DNA of 5,746 nt from Chitinophagaceae bacterium (GTDB taxonomy: Bacteria > Bacteroidota > Bacteroidia > Chitinophagales > Chitinophagaceae), in assembly GCA_025455665.1 (NCBI GenBank), contig JALOMC010000175.1, forward strand, positions 1 through 5,746. Direction: 5' to 3'. The notes under the pieces were generated by a model. It ran no database searches. It saw only the letters and a list, made by a program, of their open reading frames with translations, and was not told where the DNA came from. Positions 1-4,650 of the stretch are shown one piece after another. Both the position numbers and the translations under genes were made by a program. Every line of letters starts with the position of its first letter. The first letter of the stretch is position 1.

Positions 1-585
1 GGCATCGGTATTCCTACCCTGGTAGCCAACTACATCCCCGAAGGCGTGAACGTGGTGTTGCAAAGTGAAAATGGATTACTGGGCATGGGTCCTTTTCCTT
101 TTGAGGGCGAAGAAGATCCAGACCTGATCAATGCAGGCAAGCAAACCATTACCACCGTTCCGGGCTCCGTATTTTTCGATAGCGCCATGAGCTTTGGCAT
201 GATACGGGCTGGCAAAGTAGACCTGACCGTGCTGGGCGCCATGGAAGTGGCCGACAACGGCGACATTGCCAACTGGAAAATACCCGGTAAAATGGTGAAA
301 GGTATGGGCGGCGCCATGGACCTCGTGGCCAGTGCCCGCAACATTATTGTGGCCATGCAGCACGTCAACAAAGCTGGCGAAAGCAAGCTGCTGCCGCAGT
401 GCTCATTGCCCATCACAGGCGTTCGCTGTGTTAAAAAGATTGTCACCGAATTAGGCCTTTTCGATGTGACGGAACATGGCTTTGAATTGAAAGAATTGGC
501 CCCCGGTGTAACCGTTGAAGAAGTAAAAGCCAAAACTGCCGGGCGGTTGGTAGTAGAGGGCGATATACCTGTAATGACGCTGTAA
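1..585 (+). CDS. scoB: 3-oxoacid CoA-transferase subunit B (5'-truncated by window edge)
   Basis: This is the B (beta) subunit of a class I CoA-transferase (SCOT/AtoDA type), which moves CoA from succinyl-CoA or another acyl-CoA to a 3-oxoacid such as acetoacetate in the cytoplasm. The frame is open from base 1, and 194 residues remain of a family usually about 215-220 long, so roughly 20 N-terminal residues are missing. Residues 22-25 of the fragment read SENG. In this family its glutamate (E23) is the catalytic nucleophile that forms the glutamyl-CoA thioester. Other family blocks seen are GDIANWKIPGKMVKGMGGAMD (residues 87-107, with the glycine-rich loop), PLPITG-like SLPITG (135-140) and a C-terminal KTAGRLVVEGDIP-like end. 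The partner A subunit normally lies directly upstream, so it is expected just outside the window. Substrate preference cannot be read from this fragment. GTG at position 46 is an internal valine codon, not a start. Confidence 0.95.
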   Translation, partial: GIGIPTLVANYIPEGVNVVLQSENGLLGMGPFPFEGEEDPDLINAGKQTITTVPGSVFFDSAMSFGMIRAGKVDLTVLGAMEVADNGDIANWKIPGKMVKGMGGAMDLVASARNIIVAMQHVNKAGESKLLPQCSLPITGVRCVKKIVTELGLFDVTEHGFELKELAPGVTVEEVKAKTAGRLVVEGDIPVMTL

Positions 586-602
586 TCCATCTTTTGTTTG
601 CA

Positions 603-940
603 CTATCTGTGTGAATGATTTTCTCCCGCTGATTTCGCGGATGAACGCAGATAAATACTGGCCAATCTCACTTCGCATATCTCCGCTATCTGCGGGAAGT
701 GATATTCTCCCGCTGATTCCGCGGATGAACGCAGATAAACTCAGGCCAATCTTACTGCGCATATCTGAGCTATCTGCGTGAATGATTTTCTCCCGCGGAT
801 TTCGCGGATGAACGCAAATAAATACAGGCCAATCTTACTGCGCATATCTGCGCCATCTGCGGGAACCGAAATCTCCCGCTGATTTCGCGGATAAGCGCAG
901 ATAACAATCTCTGCGAAAATCTGCGGTATCTGCGGGAGAT
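603..940. repeat. Tandem array of ~83-bp CTGCG-rich units upstream of GxxExxY gene
   Basis: The whole gap between scoB and the GxxExxY gene is filled by a direct repeat. Units start at 603 (83 bp), 686 (84 bp), 770 (83 bp) and 853 (about 73 bp, with a degenerate right half). A final fragment, GTATCTGCGGGAGAT, lies at 926-940. Each unit opens with CTATCTGCG(T/G)GA and continues with a TCTCCCGCTGATT core and GCGGATGAACGCAGAT. By hand alignment, units 1 and 3 differ at 7 of 83 positions; units 2 and 3 differ at 9 positions, one an indel. Units carry inverted pairs: ATCTGCGGGA against TCTCCCGCTGAT (one mismatch), CCGC against GCGG in the core, and ACGCAGAT against ATCTGCGT across the unit. Units abut with no unique spacers, so this is not CRISPR. 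Similar CTGCG-rich repeats are, to my recollection, common beside GxxExxY genes in Bacteroidota. Confidence 0.9.
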
Positions 941-958
941 ATTTTTTACCTTAATGCT

Positions 959-1339
959 ATGCACGAAAACGAGATATCCTACAGCATTCGTGGATGCATT
1001 TACGATGTTTTCAATCATTTCGGCCCAGGCCTGTTAGAATCTGTATACGAGGCTGCTTTGTTTGAGTGCCTTTCACAAAAGGGGCTTTCAGTAGAGCAGC
1101 AGGTGCCAGTGGGGGTTAGCTATCTAAACACCCAGTTGCCCGTTGGTTTCAGGCTTGACTTGCTGGTAGAGAAAAAAGTCATCATTGAGGTGAAGTCGGT
1201 AGAGCTGTTGGCGCCGGTGCATCACAAACAATTAATCACCTATCTCAAGCTCACCGGCTGCAAACTTGGAATACTGGTTAATTTTAATTGTGAAGAAATC
1301 GAACAGGGCATTTTTAGAAAGGTGAATGGCCTTTGCTAA
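959..1339 (+). CDS. GxxExxY protein (PDDEXK_3 nuclease-like family)
   Basis: This 126-residue protein belongs to the GxxExxY family (PDDEXK_3, restriction-endonuclease-like fold). The naming motif is at residues 24-30 (GLLESVY). A nuclease-like core follows: D67 in RLDLLV, then E77 and K79 in IIEVK, giving the D...ExK arrangement, then Q91 and Y95 in QLITYL, matching the QxxxY element of RecB-like nucleases. The C-terminal GILVNF...GIFRKVN (104-123) is also typical. Length fits the family (about 120-130), so the gene appears intact, with the residues needed for metal-dependent nucleic-acid cleavage. Activity is not established for this family as far as I know. ATG at 959 is chosen because the N-terminal ENEISYSIRGCIYDVFNHFGPG matches family starts. 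No Shine-Dalgarno is visible at normal spacing; GGGAG at 934-938 is 20 bp away and belongs to the repeat. The gene is more AT-rich than those downstream and is preceded by the tandem repeat array. Confidence 0.92.
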   Translation: MHENEISYSIRGCIYDVFNHFGPGLLESVYEAALFECLSQKGLSVEQQVPVGVSYLNTQLPVGFRLDLLVEKKVIIEVKSVELLAPVHHKQLITYLKLTGCKLGILVNFNCEEIEQGIFRKVNGLC

Positions 1340-1362
1340 CGCCTGCTTTGTGCCCTTCGCCC

Positions 1363-1370
1363 CATCTTTG
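1363..1370 (+). promoter_or_regulatory. Candidate Bacteroidota -7 promoter box before the PLP-enzyme gene
   Basis: CATCTTTG followed by CC resembles the Bacteroidota -7 consensus TAnnTTTG, with one mismatch at the first base. It lies in the 39-bp gap after the GxxExxY stop and ends 8 bp before the ATG at 1379. No TTTG-type -33 element sits at the usual spacing of about 19 bp; the nearest TTTG (1347-1350) is too close. If real, the transcript leader would be only a few bases long. Confidence 0.35.
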
Positions 1371-1378
1371 CCACCACT

Positions 1379-2218
1379 ATGCTGCTCTATCTCAACGACC
1401 AGTTTCTCAACGAAGCCAAAGCCGGCATTTCCGTCAATAACCGCTCGTTTCGATATGGTGATGGCTGCTTCGAAACCATGAAGCTGTACAAGGGCCGGGT
1501 GCTGCAGGCCGACCTGCACATGGAGCGCCTTTGGCATAGCCTGCAACTGTTGCAGTTTGAGCCGCCCACCTGGTTTACACCCGACTATATTTTGCAGCGC
1601 AGCACCGAGCTGGCACAGCGCAATCAGCACGCCGCACTGGCCCGCATCCGCTGCACGGTGTTTCGTGGCGATGGCGGCCTGTACGACGCTGCGAATATGC
1701 GGCCCCACCTGCTGCTTCAATCATGGGCGCTGAACCCCGAAAACAACAAGCTGAACAGCAACGGACTGGTGCTCGACATCTACAGCCACGGCCATAAGGC
1801 CTGCGATGCACTGGCCAACCTGAAGAGCAATAACTACCTGCTGTATGGCATGGCAGCGCTGGCAGCCAAACAGCAGCATACCAATGATATGCTGGTACTG
1901 AACCAGCATGGCCGCCTGGCCGATAGCACCATTGCCAACCTGTGGTGGCGGGAGGGCGATACGATCTTTACCCCGGCGCTGACCGAAGGGCCCGTGGCCG
2001 GTACCATGCGCCGCTACCTGCTGCAGCAGCTGCCGCAGCATGGCTACCAGGTGCAGGAAGACAGTGCCAGCCCTGAGCGACTACTGGCAGCCGACGAAGT
2101 ATGGCTCAGCAATGCCATCTACGGCATCAAATGGGTGCGCCAGCTAGGCCAGCGCAGCTATGGACTACAAGTGGCCGCCAGCATTCACCAGCAAGTACTG
2201 GCACCGCTGTGGGCCTAG
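1379..2218 (+). CDS. Fold-type IV PLP enzyme (class IV aminotransferase / aminodeoxychorismate lyase-like)
   Basis: The 279-residue length is normal for class IV aminotransferases, a cytoplasmic PLP family that includes branched-chain and D-amino-acid aminotransferases and 4-amino-4-deoxychorismate lyase (PabC). RSFRYGDGCFETMK (22-35) is the N-terminal block; HMERL gives the phosphate-binding arginine R50. K149 in LANLKSNNYL is the Schiff-base lysine, and EGPVAGTMRRYL (203-214) is the C-terminal cofactor loop. The stretch NLWWREGDTIFTPAL (187-201) resembles PabC (NLFWRKG..VYTP), favouring aminodeoxychorismate lyase, the step releasing p-aminobenzoate and pyruvate for folate. However, the position usually held by the PLP-N1 glutamate is aspartate (D182 in LADSTIANL). 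VWLSNAIYGIKWV (241-253) I associate with Bacteroidota members of the family. ATG at 1379 fits the usual short N-terminus; no Shine-Dalgarno is seen. Photolyase follows 54 bp downstream on the same strand. Family is firm; the exact reaction is uncertain. Confidence 0.9.
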   Translation: MLLYLNDQFLNEAKAGISVNNRSFRYGDGCFETMKLYKGRVLQADLHMERLWHSLQLLQFEPPTWFTPDYILQRSTELAQRNQHAALARIRCTVFRGDGGLYDAANMRPHLLLQSWALNPENNKLNSNGLVLDIYSHGHKACDALANLKSNNYLLYGMAALAAKQQHTNDMLVLNQHGRLADSTIANLWWREGDTIFTPALTEGPVAGTMRRYLLQQLPQHGYQVQEDSASPERLLAADEVWLSNAIYGIKWVRQLGQRSYGLQVAASIHQQVLAPLWA

Positions 2219-2272
2219 GCCAGCACAACCAAAGTGCCGCGCCATTGTTACCACTATCCATTGCCATTGTTT

Positions 2273-3574
2273 ATGTCCGCTGTTCACATCATGTGGTTTC
2301 GCCGCGATCTGCGGCTGTCTGATAACGCTGCCCTCTACCACGCCCTACGCAGTGGGGTGCCGGTAGTGCCCATCTTCATTTTCGATCGGCATATCCTCGA
2401 TAAGCTCGACGACAAAGCCGACCGCCGCGTAGCTTTTATCCATGCTGCCCTGCACGAAATGCAGCAGCAACTGACCGCAATGGGCAGCACCCTGCACGTG
2501 TACTATGGCCTGCCCGAACAGGTATGGCCACAGCTGCTGCAGCAATACCAGGTGCAAGCCGTATATACCAATCACGACTACGAGCCTTATGCCCAGCAGC
2601 GAGACGAAGCCATCCGACAACTGCTGGCTGCACAAGGCATTGCGCTGCACACCTACAAAGACCAGGTGATTTTTGAAAAAGAAGAAGTGACCAAAGATGA
2701 TGGCAAGCCCTACACCGTATTTACACCCTACAGCCGCAAGTGGAAGGCCCGCCTCACCGACTATTACCTGAAGCCATACCCCACCGAAAAATACTTTGCG
2801 CATTTTTTTCGCCAGTCCGCCATCGATATTCCTTCGCTGGAAAGCATGCGTTTTCAGCCAACAGAGCTGGCTTTTCCGGCCCGGCTCATCAAGGCCGAGC
2901 TCATCAAAAAATACAAGGAGCAACGCGACCTCCCGGCCGTGGAGGGTACTTCACGGCTGGGCGTACACCTGCGCTTTGGTACGCTCAGTATCCGCAAGCT
3001 GGCCGCCTACGCCCGCCCCCTCAGCGAGGGCTTTCTCAACGAGCTCATCTGGCGAGATTTTTACCACATGATCCTGTGGCACTTTCCGCATGTGGGACAG
3101 GGAAAGGCGTTTAAAAAGGAGTACGACCGCATAGCGTGGCGCAATAATGAGGAAGAGTTCAAAGCCTGGTGCGAAGGCCGCACCGGTTACCCCATTGTAG
3201 ATGCCGGCATGCGAGAGCTGAATGCCACCGGCTTCATGCACAACCGGGTGCGCATGATCACAGCGTCGTTTCTCATCAAGCACCTGCTCATCGACTGGCG
3301 CTGGGGCGAGGCCTACTTTGCGCAAAAGCTCCTCGATTTTGACCTGGCCGCCAACAATGGCGGCTGGCAGTGGGCCGCCAGCAGCGGCTGCGATGCGGCA
3401 CCGTATTTCCGCGTGTTCAATCCCACGCTGCAAACCCAAAAGTTCGACCCCGATCTGAAGTACATCCGCCACTGGGTGCCCGAGCTGGATAGCCTGCAGT
3501 ACCCCCGCCCCATTGTGGTGCACGAGGCAGCCCGCCAGCGGGTGCTGGAGGTGTACAAGCAAGCATTGGCCTGA
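2273..3574 (+). CDS. phr: Deoxyribodipyrimidine photolyase, class I (CPD photolyase/cryptochrome family)
   Basis: This 433-residue flavoprotein is predicted to repair UV-induced cyclobutane pyrimidine dimers using blue light and reduced FAD. MWFRRDLRLSDNAAL (7-21) opens the antenna-binding alpha/beta domain; the FAD-binding helical domain covers about residues 200-410. Both class I signatures are present: TGYPIVDAGMRELNATGFMHNR-like at 304-325, and DLAANNGGWQWAAS plus PYFRVFNP (357-384). By spacing against E. coli PhrB, the electron-transfer tryptophans are W289, W342 and W365 (PhrB W306, W359, W382), flavin-N5 asparagine is N361, and the dimer-pocket residues are E257, W260 and W367. All are present. 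One deviation is F321 where PhrB has W338. The antenna chromophore (folate or deazaflavin) cannot be decided by eye. ATG at 2273 gives the usual few residues before the WFRRDLR strand; ATG at 2291 is the alternative, and a GTG at 2234 would add an unlikely 13-residue extension. No Shine-Dalgarno is visible. Confidence 0.96.
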   Translation: MSAVHIMWFRRDLRLSDNAALYHALRSGVPVVPIFIFDRHILDKLDDKADRRVAFIHAALHEMQQQLTAMGSTLHVYYGLPEQVWPQLLQQYQVQAVYTNHDYEPYAQQRDEAIRQLLAAQGIALHTYKDQVIFEKEEVTKDDGKPYTVFTPYSRKWKARLTDYYLKPYPTEKYFAHFFRQSAIDIPSLESMRFQPTELAFPARLIKAELIKKYKEQRDLPAVEGTSRLGVHLRFGTLSIRKLAAYARPLSEGFLNELIWRDFYHMILWHFPHVGQGKAFKKEYDRIAWRNNEEEFKAWCEGRTGYPIVDAGMRELNATGFMHNRVRMITASFLIKHLLIDWRWGEAYFAQKLLDFDLAANNGGWQWAASSGCDAAPYFRVFNPTLQTQKFDPDLKYIRHWVPELDSLQYPRPIVVHEAARQRVLEVYKQALA

Positions 3575-3663
3575 CACCGGGAGCATCGCTGTAAACAAAT
3601 AGAAGCAAAGCAACAGGGGCTATCAGCACTCATACTACTATCAGCTGCAGTTCCTGCCCGCCT

Positions 3664-3704
3664 CACTACTCCTCGCTACCGCTTCGCGGTGCTGCGGGGT
3701 AGTG
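3664..3704. terminator. 41-bp imperfect hairpin between convergent genes
   Basis: Two 19-base arms surround a TTC loop. The outer CACTAC (3664-3669) pairs with GTAGTG (3699-3704), and the inner ACCGC pairs with GCGGT. In between are three G-T (G-U in RNA) pairs and two mismatches. It lies between the photolyase stop (3574) and the stop of the convergently transcribed nucleotidyltransferase (3753), so it could act as a two-way terminator. Neither side has a run of T/U, so intrinsic termination is not assured. An interspersed REP-like palindrome is the alternative. Nothing else is recognisable in 3575-3752. Confidence 0.45.
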
Positions 3705-3752
3705 TCGTTGGTCAGGCAGCCCATCGGCAGTGGTGCGCATCCCGGCAAGTGC

Positions 3753-4211
3753 TTATGCCTCGCTTAAAAGTCCCTGGATGTCATCATGGTCTTTCCAGCG
3801 TCCGGCATGTTTTTTTGCCTCAATAAGGTGATTCTTGTGAATGACGCGAATTGTTTCGCTCCGTTCTTCGTATACAATGCTTTGAGTGAATACTTCGTCA
3901 AAGTCCATCCCTTTGAGCGATGTGATGAGGTCAAGTGCTTGTGGTGGTCGGCCAAAGCTGAACACGTCAAAACGGTCGCTTAGGAAATTAGACAAAGTCA
4001 TATCAAACAAGGGCAGCCGAAAGTCATGGAATACGTTTACCAGGCGTTCGTAGTTGTGTTGCGTTTTTCGCACCCATATATCTACATCGCCGGTAGAGCG
4101 CTGGTAGCCGTGTATGTTCACTGCAAAGCCACCTACTACCACATAGTCCACCTGGTGGCGATTGAGTAAGCCAATAAAGTCTAAAAAGTCTTCACTGAAC
4201 AAGTCAGCCAT
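3753..4211 (-). CDS. Nucleotidyltransferase-fold protein (DUF6036/AbiEii-like), downstream member of a two-gene cassette
   Basis: This 152-residue protein has the minimal nucleotidyltransferase fold. VDYVVVGGFAVNIHGYQRST (21-40) carries the GG motif (G27, G28), with H34 and R38; GDVDIWV (41-47) gives the metal-binding D42 and D44; D94 in QALDLI is a plausible third acidic residue. The C-terminal HLIEAKKHAGRWKDHDDI (128-145) matches the (L/I)I..K...GR.KD..D ending of AbiEii/DUF6036-type proteins. The family is expected to transfer nucleotides to protein or RNA targets, and some members act in toxin-antitoxin pairs, but no substrate is known here. The ATG overlaps the end of the upstream small gene by 8 nt (ATGGCTGA, the TGA being the upstream stop), which implies translational coupling. 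The gene is more AT-rich than the photolyase and transporter genes around it. The fold is well supported; the role is unknown. Confidence 0.85.
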   Translation of the reverse strand: MADLFSEDFLDFIGLLNRHQVDYVVVGGFAVNIHGYQRSTGDVDIWVRKTQHNYERLVNVFHDFRLPLFDMTLSNFLSDRFDVFSFGRPPQALDLITSLKGMDFDEVFTQSIVYEERSETIRVIHKNHLIEAKKHAGRWKDHDDIQGLLSEA

Positions 4212-4410
4212 GGTCTTCTAATTTTCGCATACTGAAAGCCGTGCGGTCAAAAGCTGGTGGCTGCTGTGGGTCGATTCGATAAACGCGACAGCTTAACTCC
4301 CACATGGCACACATGCGCTGCCATATGCTTAGTTCACGCATCATGGCTTCTTGCTTTCGTTTCACCTCTTCGTGGGTGCCTGCTACCGATATGGTTCTGT
4401 CTATAGCCAT
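4204..4410 (-). CDS. Small conserved-type protein, upstream partner of the nucleotidyltransferase
   Basis: This is a 68-residue protein of unknown function. After a short N-terminal strand (MAIDRTISVAGTHEE), residues 13-44 look largely helical: a charged stretch, EVKRKQEAMMRELS, then IWQRMCAMWELSCRVY. It ends with a basic tail, DRTAFSMRKLED (55-66). This layout (E/K-rich helix, an LS..R/Q..M...EL helix, then a DRT.F..RK-like tail) resembles small proteins I recall encoded just before DUF6036-type nucleotidyltransferases, but that is recollection and not a match I could run. The stop overlaps the nucleotidyltransferase start by 8 nt, so the two form one operon. ATG at 4410 is chosen because the frame upstream (open to 4533) has low-complexity, non-conserved-looking sequence, and this start gives a compact protein. 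By analogy with toxin-antitoxin layouts it might regulate or bind its partner; this is inference. Confidence 0.7.
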   Translation of the reverse strand: MAIDRTISVAGTHEEVKRKQEAMMRELSIWQRMCAMWELSCRVYRIDPQQPPAFDRTAFSMRKLEDHG

Positions 4411-4417
4411 ACTGTGG

Positions 4418-4425
4418 TAAAGGTA
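4418..4425 (-). promoter_or_regulatory. Weak candidate -7 box for the small-protein/nucleotidyltransferase operon
   Basis: On the minus strand this reads TACCTTTA, one mismatch from the Bacteroidota -7 consensus TAnnTTTG, ending 7 bp before the ATG at 4410. The placement is nearly the same as that of the candidate box before the PLP-enzyme gene. No convincing -33 TTTG was found at the proper distance, so this is a low-confidence call. Confidence 0.25.
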
Positions 4426-4650
4426 GGCACTTCGACATCCGTACCGGTAGGCACCGCATATTGGAAAGCGGCCATTTGAATGTGCATTCACAAAATAGAG
4501 CATGCAATAGCTGAGAGGAGCGATACTGCCCAAGGCATGCCAGACTGAGCGGCGGGCCCCTGCGGCGCTGGCGTGCCGTGCACCACGCGAAGGCTGGTAC
4601 TGCAGCCGGGCTGTGTACTACCGCTGAGATGCCCCAGTCATTATTATTCT
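4426..4650. other. Unexplained intergenic stretch, GC-rich in its central part
   Basis: Together with the leader of the small gene, this gap of about 240 bp separates two minus-strand transcription units. I find no gene with recognisable protein features. The part from about 4550 to 4620 is GC-rich and contains short inverted pairs, such as GCGTG (4571-4575) with CACGC (4584-4588) around GTGCAC. The 4620-4650 end, just past the transporter's stop, has no hairpin followed by a T run, so no intrinsic terminator is evident. Open frames cross it on both strands but look like chance readings. Confidence 0.4.

Noticed and set aside
603..940. CRISPR array
   Set aside because: Units are directly adjacent and about 83 bp long with no unique spacers, and there are no cas genes nearby.
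451..1018. Minus-strand open frames reading repeated LSAFIREISGR-like peptides
   Set aside because: They are readings through the 83-bp tandem repeat and the ends of the flanking genes. The repeat length changes by one base between units, which shifts frame, so no coding selection is evident.
2234..2272. GTG start giving a longer photolyase
   Set aside because: The extra 13 residues are not photolyase-like, and the WFRRDLR strand normally lies within a few residues of the start, as with ATG 2273.
2951..3613. 220-residue minus-strand open frame antisense to photolyase
   Set aside because: It lies opposite a strongly conserved gene and is a shadow of its GC-rich codon pattern; no family features were seen.
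4411..4533. N-terminal extension of the small partner protein
   Set aside because: The frame stays open, but the extra sequence is cysteine- and tyrosine-rich with no family-like features; ATG 4410 gives a compact protein.
4597..4618. Hairpin GTAC-CAGC / GCTG-GTAC as transporter terminator
   Set aside because: The stem is short and bulged, and no T run follows in the direction of transcription.
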